This document shows, in pieces, positions 26,453 to 35,309 of a stretch of 64,000 bases of DNA. The position numbers and the translations under genes are program-made. The notes under the pieces are model-generated. The model ran no database searches and had not been told where the DNA came from. It saw only the letters and a program-made list of their open reading frames with translations. How positions within the stretch are numbered: position 1 is the stretch's first letter; each line of letters starts with the position of its first letter. Origin of the DNA: Streptomyces sp. 3214.6 (GTDB lineage Bacteria; Actinomycetota; Actinomycetes; Streptomycetales; Streptomycetaceae); contig NZ_LT670819.1 of assembly GCF_900129855.1 (NCBI RefSeq), positions 5,022,001-5,086,000 of the forward strand, given 5' to 3'.

Positions 26453-26518
26453 ATGAGTACCACCGCCGTCGCGCCATTGACCAAAATCGCCGCGACCGCC
26501 GTGGAGACGCTCGTCTGA
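26453..26518 (+). CDS. candidate 21-residue small protein
   Basis: ATG 26453 has a strong AGGAGA 9 bp upstream and encodes MSTTAVAPLTKIAATAVETLV before TGA, 53 bp after the MFS gene and before a terminator hairpin. It may be a real leader or microprotein, or the first exon-like stub of a lost downstream gene. I do not recognise it. Confidence 0.4.
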   Translation: MSTTAVAPLTKIAATAVETLV

Positions 26519-26534
26519 CAGCGGCAGTCCACGA

Positions 26535-26573
26535 AGAACGCCGACTTCCCGTTAACAGGGGAATCGGCGTTCT
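26535..26573 (+). terminator. terminator after MFS gene
   Basis: AGAACGCCGA pairs with TCGGCGTTCT, the stem continuing with one mismatch towards a GTTAACA loop, followed by a short T-containing tail. It lies between the rightward MFS/small ORF and the leftward GNAT gene. Confidence 0.75.
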
Positions 26574-26589
26574 GTCAGTCCGCGTGTCC

Positions 26590-27441
26590 TCAGGTAGCCG
26601 CGACCGTCAGAGGGGCGAAGCGGCGGCGCCAGTCGCCCGGCAACTCCGTGATCCCGTAGGTCATCACGGAGTTGAAGGCAACGGGCTCCAGCCCACGTGC
26701 CTTCACCCATGTGAGCAGTTCCTCGTGCCGTATGTCGATGTCGGTGCGCAGCGGTCGGTCCGCGTGGGCGGCGAGGGAGGAGAGAAGGGCCTTCGCGGTC
26801 GCCGTGTCCCGGGCGATCAGCGGGCCCACGACCTGGGTGTCCATGTTGGGCCACGCGGCCGCGTAGCCGATGATCCGGCCCTTGTCCTCGGCGACCCGCA
26901 ACTGGTCGGCGAAGGCGGGCAAGCGGGTGATCATGTGCGTGCGATCGGTGCCGAAGACCTCCTCGTCGAGCCGGAGGATCGAGGACAGGTCCTCGGCAGT
27001 GGCCGCACGGGTGGCGACGCCCGGAGCCCGTTCGTCCGGCGTGAAATGACCTCGCACCATTTCCGCGCGGCCTGTGCACTTGAAGCCCAGCTCCTCGTAG
27101 AGCGGACGTCCGTTCGGTGTGGCATGCAGCGTCAGAGGGGTGGCATCCATCACGGAGACGACATGGCGCATCAGCCGCCGGCCGACACCCTGCCGGGCGT
27201 GCCGCTCAGCGACCAGCACCATGCCGATGGCGCCGAGATCCGGACTGCCGTACGGGCCGTACTCGGTGACGACGCAGGCGCTGACGAGCCCCCCGTCGGG
27301 GTCGTCGATGCCGTATCCCTTGCCGGCCGAGAGGAGGAGGCCCCACTTGTGTTCCTCGCGTGGCCACCCCCGATCCTCGGACAAGTCGGCGCAGGCGGTG
27401 AGGTCCCGGTGCGTCAGACGGCGGATGGGTAGAGCGGTGAG
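26590..27441 (-). CDS. tandem-domain GNAT acetyltransferase
   Basis: About 283 residues with two GNAT-like halves. The first has IGMVLVAERHARQGVGRRLMRHVVS, a full acetyl-CoA loop, followed by LYEELGFKCTG. The second half (from VATRAATAEDL) is a degenerate copy, as in actinobacterial double-domain acetyltransferases. The start is uncertain: GTG 27441 begins right at the domain, and ATG 27528 would add 29 atypical residues. Neither has a good ribosome-binding site. The substrate is unknown. Confidence 0.75.
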   Translation of the reverse strand, partial: LTALPIRRLTHRDLTACADLSEDRGWPREEHKWGLLLSAGKGYGIDDPDGGLVSACVVTEYGPYGSPDLGAIGMVLVAERHARQGVGRRLMRHVVSVMDATPLTLHATPNGRPLYEELGFKCTGRAEMVRGHFTPDERAPGVATRAATAEDLSSILRLDEEVFGTDRTHMITRLPAFADQLRVAEDKGRIIGYAAAWPNMDTQVVGPLIARDTATAKALLSSLAAHADRPLRTDIDIRHEELLTWVKARGLEPVAFNSVMTYGITELPGDWRRRFAPLTVAAT

Positions 27442-27992
27442 GGGAGGAGTCGGCACGCAGGTCAGGCTGTACGACCGGCACCGTCGGCGTCCACCGGTTT
27501 CCCCGTGGACATACGTGCTTTTGGCCATGCTGCGGCGACTGCACAGTACGTCGCCCGCGATGGCATGTTTCACGTGAAACAGAGGGGTCGAGCAAAGCCG
27601 CTGTTCCACGAGGGAAGGCGGGACTTGTGCCGCGAGCGGCGGCCGGTATGGTCGACTCCGGTTCGCTTCCGGGACGAGATGCGCCTGACGTGATGCACAT
27701 TCCGTGCGAGCCGAGAGCAGGGCAATGCAGCCTAACGGGACGGAGAGATCGAAGACCTGCATTTCCGGTGATGTGACCGAGGCGCCTGCACAGGATGGGA
27801 TGCTGCGGTGAGAGCGCTGCGCCCCATGTCACGCTCTCGCCTTACGTGTTCGCGGCGCGGAAATACGGGTGGACCGCGGCTGTCACGGTTGCGGAACCGA
27901 TGGGGAAAGCAAGCCGTCTGCGGGGAAAGCAGGCACCTTCCGATCCAGGAAGTGCGCAGACCGATCGAATGATGTTCGAGGCGAGGCACACC
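27442..27992. other. spacer with parS, GNAT / flavohemoprotein
   Basis: About 550 bp of divergent promoter region, possibly shorter if the GNAT gene starts at 27528. The only clear element is the parS site at 27567-27580. I see no RNA gene and no supported reading frame. Confidence 0.5.
27567..27580. other. parS site (perfect)
   Basis: Perfect GTTTCACGTGAAAC in a divergent spacer; it is a single site without a close partner. Confidence 0.95.
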
Positions 27993-29618
27993 ATGGACGC
28001 TCCGACCAGCAGGTCGGCCGACAACGGCACGTCCGGCGGCGGGGACGGATGGTTCACACCGCGTAAGCAGCCGGAACCGGCTGCGGGGGGCGAGCAGGGG
28101 ACTTCAGGGGGCCGCCGTCTGGCCGCGCTACGCCCGGTGGGCCGGAACGCGACCGACTCGCACGCCGACGCACCTGAAGTGGGCACCACGGACACCGGGC
28201 CCCGAATACCGCCGGGCCCGAAGCCCCCCGCCGCGACGGCCGCCCCCGCCGACGCACATCCCCAGTCGCTGACCGAACCGCCTTCGCTCCTCGACACTTC
28301 GAACCCGGTCGAGGCGCACACCTCCGTGGAGCCCTGGACGCCCGCCCGGCAGGAGGACCCCTCCCCGCCTCAGGCGCCCGTCCAACCGCAGGCCCTTGAG
28401 GAGTCGCAAGCGCCCGTGGACTCGCATCCTCCCGCGCAACAGCTCACTGCCTCGCCCCTTGAACCCCTCGTGCCCGCCCAACGGTCCGCACCCGACACGG
28501 ACGCGTCGCCGGACGCCATCCTCATCCGGCGCACCATGGCCGAGGTGGCCCCGGTGGCCGACAAGGTCACGTCGTACTTCTACGCGATGCTCTTCGTCCG
28601 CCATCCCGACCTGCGCTCGCTCTTCCCGCCCGCGATGGACGCCCAGCGGGACCGGCTCCTCAAGGCCCTGCTCACCGCCGCCGAGCACATCGACAACACC
28701 CCGGTCCTCGTCGAGTACCTGCAGAACCTCGGCCGTGGCCACCGCAAGTACGGCACCCGGGCCGAGCACTACCCGGCCGTCGGCGAGTGCCTCATCGGCG
28801 CGCTGAGCAAGTACGCCGACTCCGTGTGGGACGCCGAGACGGAGGCGGCCTGGGTCCGGACCTACACCACGATCTCCCAGGTGATGATCGACGCGGCGGC
28901 CGCCGACGAACTGCGCGCACCGGCGTGGTGGTACGCGGAGGTCGTCTCCCACGACCTTCGGACGCCGGATGTCGCCATCCTCACCGTCCGCCCCGATCAG
29001 CCCTACCCGTTCCTCGCCGGGCAGTACACGAGTCTGGAAACGCCGTGGTGGCCGCGGATCTGGCGGCACTACTCCTTCGCCTCGGCGCCGCGCTCCGACG
29101 GTCTGTTGACGCTCCACGTGAAGGCCGTCCCCGCGGGATGGGTCTCCAACGCCCTGGTGCACCGCGCACGCCCGGGCGACGTCATCCGGCTCGGGCCGCC
29201 GGCCGGTTCCATGACCGTCGATCACACCAGGGACAGCGGTCTGCTCTGTCTGGGCGGCGGCACCGGCATAGCCCCCATCAAGGCACTCGTCGAGGACGTC
29301 GCCGAGCGCGGCGCCCGCCGTCCGGTGGAGGTGTTCTACGGCGCCCGCAGCGACCACGACCTGTACGACCTCGACACGATGCTCAGACTCCAGCGGTCCC
29401 ACCCCTGGCTGGAGGTGCGCCCGGTGGTGGACCGGCACGGTCTGCTTCAGCTGCCCGAAGCGATACGCACCTTCGGTCCCTGGACCGGATACGACGCCTA
29501 TGTCTCCGGTCCGCCCGGCATGATCCGCAGCGGTGTGGACGCCCTGCGCGGTCTCGGTATCCCCGCCGAGCGCATACGCCACGACTCCGTCGAGGAACTC
29601 GTCGCCGCCGGGAGCTGA
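27993..29618 (+). CDS. flavohemoprotein with long disordered N-terminus
   Basis: A 541-residue protein. Residues 1-170 are Pro/Ala/Ser-rich and look disordered. A globin domain spans about 173-310 (TSYFYAMLF with the distal Tyr; LGRGHRKYGTRAEHYPAVGECLIGAL with the proximal His). An FAD domain follows (GQYTSLE, RHYSFAS), then an NAD domain (LGGGTGIAPIKALVED, YVSGPPGM). Such proteins detoxify nitric oxide or act as globin-coupled reductases. ATG 27993 has GAGG six bases upstream; upstream in-frame ATGs have weaker signals. Confidence 0.85.
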   Translation: MDAPTSRSADNGTSGGGDGWFTPRKQPEPAAGGEQGTSGGRRLAALRPVGRNATDSHADAPEVGTTDTGPRIPPGPKPPAATAAPADAHPQSLTEPPSLLDTSNPVEAHTSVEPWTPARQEDPSPPQAPVQPQALEESQAPVDSHPPAQQLTASPLEPLVPAQRSAPDTDASPDAILIRRTMAEVAPVADKVTSYFYAMLFVRHPDLRSLFPPAMDAQRDRLLKALLTAAEHIDNTPVLVEYLQNLGRGHRKYGTRAEHYPAVGECLIGALSKYADSVWDAETEAAWVRTYTTISQVMIDAAAADELRAPAWWYAEVVSHDLRTPDVAILTVRPDQPYPFLAGQYTSLETPWWPRIWRHYSFASAPRSDGLLTLHVKAVPAGWVSNALVHRARPGDVIRLGPPAGSMTVDHTRDSGLLCLGGGTGIAPIKALVEDVAERGARRPVEVFYGARSDHDLYDLDTMLRLQRSHPWLEVRPVVDRHGLLQLPEAIRTFGPWTGYDAYVSGPPGMIRSGVDALRGLGIPAERIRHDSVEELVAAGS

Positions 29619-29638
29619 CCCGATGCCCTGTGGTCAGC
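29614..29638. terminator. small hairpin over both stop codons
   Basis: GCTGACC (29614-29620) pairs with GGTCAGC (29632-29638). The two convergent genes end only 15 bp apart and both stop codons lie within this stem. It is a weak candidate terminator. Confidence 0.4.
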
Positions 29639-30179
29639 CGAGGTCGGGAGCGTGCATGGCGCGGACGCCCTCGATGTTGCCGTCGAGATAGTGCCGCAGG
29701 GACAGCGGCACGAGATGGACGGAGGCGATTCCGACGCGGGTGAACGGTACGCGGACGATCTCGTACTCGCCGGCGGGCTCCTCGATCTCGGGGCCGTGCC
29801 GCTGGGACGGGTCCATGGACTCCAGGTGGCAGACGAAGAAGTGCTGCACTTTGACGCCGGTCGCGCCGCCGTCGTCGCCGATGTGCTCCACGGTGTCGAC
29901 GAAGCAGGGCACGACGTCGGTGATCTTGGCGCCGAGTTCCTCGTGAACCTCACGGTGCAAGGCGTCCACGACGGTTGCGTCATCGGGCTCGACCCCGCCA
30001 CCGGGCGTGACCCAGTAGGGATCCACACCGGGCTTGGTGCGCTTGATCAGGATCAGGTTGTCGCCGTCCAGCAGAACGGCTCGTGCGGTGCGCTTGACCA
30101 CGGGTCGGACGGTCATGGGAGAAATGTGGCCCGGCTGGTTCCACGTGAAACATCGCGAAACGTCACCGGGCGGGCTCAT
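29634..30179 (-). CDS. Nudix hydrolase
   Basis: A 181-residue Nudix protein. The box GGGVEPDDATVVDALHREVHEELG keeps the catalytic REVHEE core, but Ala replaces the Glu expected eight residues before the Arg. The substrate, probably a nucleoside diphosphate derivative, is unknown. ATG 30179 (MSPPGDVSRCFTW) has a strong AGGAGG, so I prefer it over ATG 30116. The resulting N-terminal extension runs through a one-mismatch parS, read here as RCFTWN. Confidence 0.85.
   Translation of the reverse strand: MSPPGDVSRCFTWNQPGHISPMTVRPVVKRTARAVLLDGDNLILIKRTKPGVDPYWVTPGGGVEPDDATVVDALHREVHEELGAKITDVVPCFVDTVEHIGDDGGATGVKVQHFFVCHLESMDPSQRHGPEIEEPAGEYEIVRVPFTRVGIASVHLVPLSLRHYLDGNIEGVRAMHAPDLG
30138..30151. 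other. degenerate parS (one mismatch) inside a CDS
   Basis: GTTCCACGTGAAAC differs from parS at one base and lies in the coding region of the Nudix gene N-terminal extension. Confidence 0.6.
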
Positions 30180-30205
30180 GCCGTGACCTCCTACCGGGAG
30201 TCGGC

Positions 30206-31111
30206 TCAGCACCACTCGGCGGCTGCCTCCAGCAACCACGCGTGGGCCCGTGCGACATGCGGCATCGCCAGCGTTCCGGTGCGCACCACCAGGACGTACG
30301 TCCGTAGCGGCGGCACCGTCGGCTCGTGCAGCGCTACGACGTCACCACGTTCGAGAGCGGCCGCACACAGATAGCGGGGCAGAACGGCCAGGCCGGCGCC
30401 CGCAACCGTGCAGGCGAGCACCGCGCGCAGGTCGGGCACGATGACGGTGCCCGAGGCAGCGGGGCGGGAGTCGAAGACGGAGGCCCAGTAGCGGGAGACG
30501 AGAGGCAGCGACTCGTGGACCTCGACGACAGGGAGGTTCTCCAGCGCGGACGCGCCCTTGCGGCGCACCTGCCCCGCGTCGATCCGTTCGTCCCACTGCG
30601 GGGCGGCGACCAGGACATGCTCCTCGTCGCACAGCAGGGTGGCCGTGAGCAGCGCTCCGCGCGGCCGAGCCGTGCTGATGGCCAGGTCGTGGCGTCCGGC
30701 CGCCAGGCCCTCCAGGACATCTTCCGCGTTTCCGAAGGAGGCGCGCAGGGCGAACCCCTGTCCGTCGGCGCCGGACAGCTCGGTGAGCGCGGGAAGAGCC
30801 CGTTCGGCGGTGAACTCGAGAGGACCGGCGAGGTGCAGCGTCCGTAAGGCGGATTCGTCGTCGAGGCCGGTCTCGGCGATCTCGACGAGGGCGTCGAGGT
30901 GGGGGGCGGCCTTGTGGGCGAGCTCGTCCCCGATGCTCGTCGGCGTCACCCCGCGGGCCTGGCGCAGGAACAGGGGGCGGCCGAGCTGCCGCTCCAGCGT
31001 GCGAATCTGGGAGGTGACGGCCGGCTGGGACAGACCCAGCAGAGCGGCGGCGCGGGTGAAGGAGCCGGCCCGGTGCACGGTCACGAAGGTGCGGAGCAAG
31101 GCCAGATCCAT
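30206..31111 (-). CDS. LysR-family regulator with TTA codon
   Basis: A 301-residue LysR regulator: helix-turn-helix LALLRTFVTVHRAGSFTRAAALLGLSQPAVTSQIRTLERQLGRPLF at the N-terminus, effector domain after about residue 90. Codon 89 is TTA (30845-30847), so bldA control of its translation is likely. It lies 26 bp upstream of the Nudix gene on the same strand; the target is not clear from the context. Confidence 0.88.
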   Translation of the reverse strand: MDLALLRTFVTVHRAGSFTRAAALLGLSQPAVTSQIRTLERQLGRPLFLRQARGVTPTSIGDELAHKAAPHLDALVEIAETGLDDESALRTLHLAGPLEFTAERALPALTELSGADGQGFALRASFGNAEDVLEGLAAGRHDLAISTARPRGALLTATLLCDEEHVLVAAPQWDERIDAGQVRRKGASALENLPVVEVHESLPLVSRYWASVFDSRPAASGTVIVPDLRAVLACTVAGAGLAVLPRYLCAAALERGDVVALHEPTVPPLRTYVLVVRTGTLAMPHVARAHAWLLEAAAEWC

Positions 31112-31261
31112 GGAGTGTCCTCCCCCTTCCCAGCTCTTTTCTCCGGCTCCGAGGCAGGGCCCAACTATAAATAAGTCGATAGGTCTGTGTCGCTCCAGTG
31201 ATTGGACACTGACACAGAGTCAATTAGCCTTGTTCGCGCGGTTCTTCGCGCGCGGAACCGG

Positions 31262-31300
31262 GGACGGTCCGAGCCACGAGGGGGGAGGCTCGGACCGTCC
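31262..31300 (-). terminator. terminator after PLP lyase gene
   Basis: GGACGGTCCGAGCC pairs with GGCTCGGACCGTCC around an 11-base loop, 41 bp past the stop of the leftward gene at 31342. Confidence 0.85.
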
Positions 31301-31341
31301 GTTGTGCTGAGCGGGACTGCGTAGGGGCGCGCGTAAGCGGG

Positions 31342-32499
31342 TCACCGCGCCGACTCCGCCAGCGCGCGCAGCACATCCGCCACCAGGTCCTCGGGGTCCT
31401 CGGCGCCGACGGAGAGCCGGATGAAGCCCTCCGGCACCGCGTCCCCGCCCCAGCGCCCGCGCCGCTCCGCGGTGGAGCGCACCCCGCCGAAGCTGGTCGC
31501 GTCGTCCACGAGGCGCAGCGCCTCAAGGAAACGCTCGGCACGCGCGCGCGTGGGCAGCGTGAAGGAGACCACGCACCCATAGCGCCGCATCTGCTGCGAG
31601 GCGACCTTGTGGGAGAGATCGTCGGGCAGACCCGGGTACCTCAGGGCGCTCACCCCGGGCCTCCCCCGCAGCGCCTCGGCCACGGCCAGGGCGGCGGCGC
31701 TCTGCCGGTCGACACGCAACTGCAGCGTGGCGATCGACCGATGGGCCAGCCAGGCCTCCATGGGCCCGGGGATGGCCCCGACGATCTTCCGCCAACGCCG
31801 TACGGCCGTCATCGGCTCGCCGGGCCGGCCGGTGACGTAGCCGAGCAGGACGTCGCCGTGGCCCGTGAGCTGCTTGGTGCCGCTGGCCACCGAGAAGTCG
31901 GCGCCGAGTTCCAGCGGACGCTGCCCGAGCGGCGTGGCGAGGGTGTTGTCCACGGCCACGAGCGCACCACGCGCGTGTGCCGCCTCGACGAGCCGCCGGA
32001 TGTCGCACACGTCGAGCCCGGGGTTCGACGGTGACTCGATCCACAGCAGCTTCGCGCCGTCCAGGACGTGGAGCTGGGCGTCGTCGCCGGTCGGGGCGGT
32101 ACGCACCTCGATGCCGTACGCCTCCAACTGCGCCCGCACCAGGGGCAGTACCTGGTAGCCGTCGGCAGGCAGCACGACGGTGTCCCCGGCCCGCAGCTGG
32201 GAGAAGAGCACCGACGAGATCGCGGCCATGCCGGAGGCGAAGACGAGCGTCTCGACGCCGTCCTGCCCCGGCGCCTCGAGCTCGCCGATGGCGCGCTCCA
32301 GATGGGTCCAGGTCGGGTTCTCGTCACGGCCGTAGGTGTACGGGCCCGTGGGCTCGCCGGGCAGGTGGAAGTGCGCCGCGAACACCGGGCCGGGAAGGGT
32401 CGGCTCGTACTTCACCGGCTCGGGCAGCCCGGCCCGCACCGCGCGCGTACCCTCGCCGTCGCCTCCCTCAGGCCCTCCCTTCGGAGCGGAATCGTTCAT
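31342..32499 (-). CDS. cystathionine gamma-lyase/synthase-type PLP enzyme
   Basis: A 385-residue enzyme of the Cys/Met metabolism PLP family. YTYGRDENPTWTHLERAIGELE, VFASGMAAISSVL, IESPSNPGLDVCDI and the PLP lysine motif SGTKQLTGHGD are all present. It may cleave cystathionine or another gamma-substituted amino acid in transsulphuration. Its start codon overlaps the stop of the phosphatase gene by four bases (ATGA), so both are translated from one mRNA. Confidence 0.88.
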   Translation of the reverse strand: MNDSAPKGGPEGGDGEGTRAVRAGLPEPVKYEPTLPGPVFAAHFHLPGEPTGPYTYGRDENPTWTHLERAIGELEAPGQDGVETLVFASGMAAISSVLFSQLRAGDTVVLPADGYQVLPLVRAQLEAYGIEVRTAPTGDDAQLHVLDGAKLLWIESPSNPGLDVCDIRRLVEAAHARGALVAVDNTLATPLGQRPLELGADFSVASGTKQLTGHGDVLLGYVTGRPGEPMTAVRRWRKIVGAIPGPMEAWLAHRSIATLQLRVDRQSAAALAVAEALRGRPGVSALRYPGLPDDLSHKVASQQMRRYGCVVSFTLPTRARAERFLEALRLVDDATSFGGVRSTAERRGRWGGDAVPEGFIRLSVGAEDPEDLVADVLRALAESAR

Positions 32500-32987
32500 G
32501 CCATCTGTCCTTCCACGTCGGCATGCACCGCGGCGAGCAGACCGGCGCTCGCCTCCTCCACCATCTCAAGGCACTCCTCGAAACTGTCCCGGCCCCCGTA
32601 GTAAGGGTCGGGGACGTCGAGATCGTCGCAGGCCGCGGGGTCGAAAGAGCGCAGCAGCCGTACCTTCGCCGCGTCCTCCTCGGTGGGTGCGAGGAGCCGC
32701 AGGGCCTTGAGATGGCTCGAGTCCAGCGCGATCACGAGGTCGAGGCGGGCGAACCAGGCCGGCTCGAACCGTCGAGCCGTGTGATCGAGGGCATATCCGC
32801 GCTGCTCCAGAAGGGACAGGGTGCGCGGATCGGCGTTCTCGCCCTCGTGCCAGTCGCCCGTGCCGGCACTGTCGACCTCGACCAGTCCGTCGAGGCCCGC
32901 GTCCGCCACGCGCGCGCGGAAGACCGACTCGGCCATCGGCGAACGGCAGATGTTGCCGGTACACACGAAACAGACACGGTAGGTCAT
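32496..32987 (-). CDS. ptpA: low-molecular-weight protein-tyrosine phosphatase
   Basis: A 163-residue phosphatase. CTGNICRS (C9-S16) is the P-loop with nucleophilic Cys9 and Arg15; DPYYGG near residue 125 supplies the general-acid Asp. In streptomycetes PtpA is linked to secondary-metabolite production, which I know from the literature, not from this sequence. It follows the holin-like gene by 7 bp and overlaps the PLP-enzyme gene, making a three-gene transcript. Confidence 0.92.
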   Translation of the reverse strand: MTYRVCFVCTGNICRSPMAESVFRARVADAGLDGLVEVDSAGTGDWHEGENADPRTLSLLEQRGYALDHTARRFEPAWFARLDLVIALDSSHLKALRLLAPTEEDAAKVRLLRSFDPAACDDLDVPDPYYGGRDSFEECLEMVEEASAGLLAAVHADVEGQMA

Positions 32988-32994
32988 CGCGGAC

Positions 32995-33372
32995 TCATTC
33001 CCCGTCGGGCAGGACGACGTTGAGCGCCCAGGAGACGACGGAGATGATCAGACCGCCCAGGACCGCCGTCCAGAAGCCCTCCACATGGAAACTGACGTCG
33101 AGCTTGTCGGCCAGCCACGAGGTCAGCAGCAACATCAAGGCGTTGACCACCAGGGTGATCAGACCGAGCGTGAGGATGAACAGGGGAAAGGTCAGCACCT
33201 TCACGACCGGCTTGACCAGGAAGTTCACCAGGCCGAAGAGCAGTGCGACGACGATGAGGGTGCCGATCTTCTTGCCCGTGCTGTCACCGGTCAGAGTGAT
33301 CTTGTCGAGCAGCCAGACGGCGACCGCCAGGGCGCCCGCGTTGGCGATCGTCTTGACTACGAAATTCTTCAT
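32995..33372 (-). CDS. small four-helix membrane protein (holin-4-like family)
   Basis: A 125-residue protein with four hydrophobic helices and short loops (KKIGTLIVVALLFGLVNFLVKPVVKVLTFPLFILTLGL), the pattern of the Pfam phage-holin-4_2 family (formerly DUF360). In free-living bacteria this is an ordinary membrane protein, not evidence of a phage. ATG 33372 (MKNFVVKT) lacks a clear ribosome-binding site. It is the first gene of the transcript with the phosphatase and PLP enzyme. Confidence 0.8.
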   Translation of the reverse strand: MKNFVVKTIANAGALAVAVWLLDKITLTGDSTGKKIGTLIVVALLFGLVNFLVKPVVKVLTFPLFILTLGLITLVVNALMLLLTSWLADKLDVSFHVEGFWTAVLGGLIISVVSWALNVVLPDGE

Positions 33373-33430
33373 GTGTCTGATCGTGGCAGAGAGATCGCAA
33401 ACGAGCACTGGACGAGGGCGGACAAGGTCG

Positions 33431-33748
33431 ATGAAGGCATTCCGGTTGGATGAACTGGAGGCGGAGCGAGCCGCCAACGACGGCGCCTACCTGCAGTTTC
33501 TGCGTGAGCGGAACATGTCCGTCGGGTTGTACGCGCTCGATGCCGGCACGCATGATCCACAGAACCCGCACAACCAGGACGAGGTGTACTTCGTCGTGAG
33601 CGGGCGCGCCTCGATCACCGTCGGCATGGAGACCACACAGGTCGCACGCGGCAGTGTGGTGTACGTCCCGGCGGGTGTCGCCCACAAGTTCCATCACATC
33701 AGTGAGGATCTCCGGGTCCTGGTGGTGTTCTCGCCGCCCGAGGGCTGA
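33431..33748 (+). CDS. cupin-domain protein
   Basis: A 105-residue single cupin. GTHDPQNPHNQDEVYFVVSGRASI carries the first metal-binding motif (H...H...E) and VYVPAGVAHKFHH the second. It is a small beta-barrel that usually binds a metal ion; the substrate is unknown. ATG 33431 follows AAGG. It is divergent from the holin-like gene. Confidence 0.85.
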   Translation: MKAFRLDELEAERAANDGAYLQFLRERNMSVGLYALDAGTHDPQNPHNQDEVYFVVSGRASITVGMETTQVARGSVVYVPAGVAHKFHHISEDLRVLVVFSPPEG

Positions 33749-33930
33749 GCGTCTCCGCCTCGCAGCCGATCCATGGCCTCGGGGTTCCCTAGGGGATCGG
33801 TCAGGGGAGGACAAGGGACGCGACGCCCCCGTAGGCACCCTCTTCGGATCTAGCATCGACGGCAGGACATCGAAAGGATCCGGCCCGACAGGGTGCCGGA
33901 CATCGACCGAAGAGGATGAGGACAAGGGCG

Positions 33931-34143
33931 ATGCGAGAGATCTTCGCGGGACTGCCGTGGTGGGTGAAGTGGGTTGCGGTGCCGGTCATCGCGCTGGTCG
34001 TGTTCGGCGGGCTGATAGCCAGCGTCGTCGGGTTCGTGATCGGCCTGCTCTTCAAGCTGCTGGTCTTCGTGGCGCTGGTCGGCGGACTCATCTACGTCGT
34101 ACGGAAGTTCATGTCGAGTTCGTCGTCGCGAAGCGACTGGTGA
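33931..34143 (+). CDS. small membrane protein, DUF5326-like
   Basis: A 70-residue protein with two hydrophobic helices (WWVKWVAVPVIALVVFGGLIASVVGFVIG and LLFKLLVFVALVGGLIYVV) and a Ser-rich tail. I recall it as the streptomycete DUF5326 family, function unknown. ATG 33931 has GAGG 9 bp upstream; an in-frame ATG at 33916 is less likely. Confidence 0.75.
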   Translation: MREIFAGLPWWVKWVAVPVIALVVFGGLIASVVGFVIGLLFKLLVFVALVGGLIYVVRKFMSSSSSRSDW

Positions 34144-34342
34144 GCGGTCCGGGAGGCCGGTGATCGGTAACAGGAATCACCGGTTCCCTCGGCCGGGGGA
34201 AGTTTTCCTGACAGCCCGTCTGCAAGCGGTGGCGGACGGTTAAAGTCCGGAATTCGACGCGGGGACGACCCCCGCGAGCGGCGTACACCCCCCTCCCGTG
34301 TTCCCCCGCACGGACCGCCCCCTCGCGCTTCGGGAGTGACCC

Positions 34343-35209
34343 TTGGCCATGGTTGACACCGCATCCGCACAGCCGTACGCGCCCCCCGCCCGTCCGCTTT
34401 CCTCCACACCCCCACTTCAACGCCCGCCGAGCCCCGGCGGCGGCGCCGAACATCCCCACCCCGCGGCCACCCTGATCGGCTCCGTCCAGCGTGCGATGCG
34501 CTTGCTGGAGACCGTCGCCGAGCACCAGTACGGGGCTCCGGCCAAGCAGCTCGCCCGGGAGACCGGCCTCGCGCTGCCCACGGCATACCACCTCCTGCGC
34601 ACCCTCGTGCATGAGGGCTATCTGCGCCGGGACAAGGGGCTGTTCTTCCTCGGCGAGGCAGCCGAGCGGCTCGGCAGCAGCGGGGCGGCGCAGAAACGTC
34701 GCAGCACGGTCGCCGACACCCTCGCCCAATGGCGCGATTCGATCGGTGTCCCCGTGTACTACGCGCGATACCGCAACGGCGAGATCGAGATCATGTGCGT
34801 CTCCGACACCCCGGGCAACCCGGCGGTGGAGGAATGGGCCGACTTCCGCGAGACCGGACACGCGCATGCCATCGGCCAGTGCCTGCTCTCCCAACTGGAC
34901 GAGGACGCGCGCCGCGACCACCTGGACCGCTACCCGGCCCGGTCGATCACCCCGTACACCGTGCGTGACGACCACACCCTTCTGCGGCGTCTGGAACGGA
35001 CGCGGCGCATGGAACCGGTCGTCGAACGGCAGGAGTACGCGCTGGGCACGGTGTGCGCCGCGATCCCGATCACCGTGGGCGCCACGGCGGCGACGATGGC
35101 GATCTCTCTCCCCTCCCATCACGCCGACCGCCTGCTCCCGGCGGCGCGGCAACTGCAGAGCGAGGTCGGACGGTCGCTGGGGTCAATCGCGATCTCTATC
35201 AGTATCTGA
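34343..35209 (+). CDS. ssgR: IclR-type regulator SsgR
   Basis: A 288-residue IclR-family regulator. Residues 1-45 are Pro-rich; the winged helix is LIGSVQRAMRLLETVAEHQYGAPAKQLARETGLALPTAYHLLRTLVHEGYL, followed by the effector domain. In S. coelicolor the gene beside ssgA encodes SsgR, which activates ssgA and so links sporulation septation to development. The identity rests on this adjacency. TTG 34343 is preceded by GGGAG with good spacing; ATG 34349 is the alternative. Confidence 0.88.
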   Translation: MAMVDTASAQPYAPPARPLSSTPPLQRPPSPGGGAEHPHPAATLIGSVQRAMRLLETVAEHQYGAPAKQLARETGLALPTAYHLLRTLVHEGYLRRDKGLFFLGEAAERLGSSGAAQKRRSTVADTLAQWRDSIGVPVYYARYRNGEIEIMCVSDTPGNPAVEEWADFRETGHAHAIGQCLLSQLDEDARRDHLDRYPARSITPYTVRDDHTLLRRLERTRRMEPVVERQEYALGTVCAAIPITVGATAATMAISLPSHHADRLLPAARQLQSEVGRSLGSIAISISI

Positions 35210-35309
35210 AAACTCACTCCTTGTGATCTGTTGTGTACGTTCAGCAAGATGCGGTGCAGTGTCAGGGGTTGAATACCGGCCATTCGACAGCAAATGACGG
35301 GGTAACGCG

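Noticed and set aside
32995..33372. Prophage, because of a holin-like protein
   Set aside because: No other phage gene lies nearby, and this family is common in non-phage bacterial genomes.
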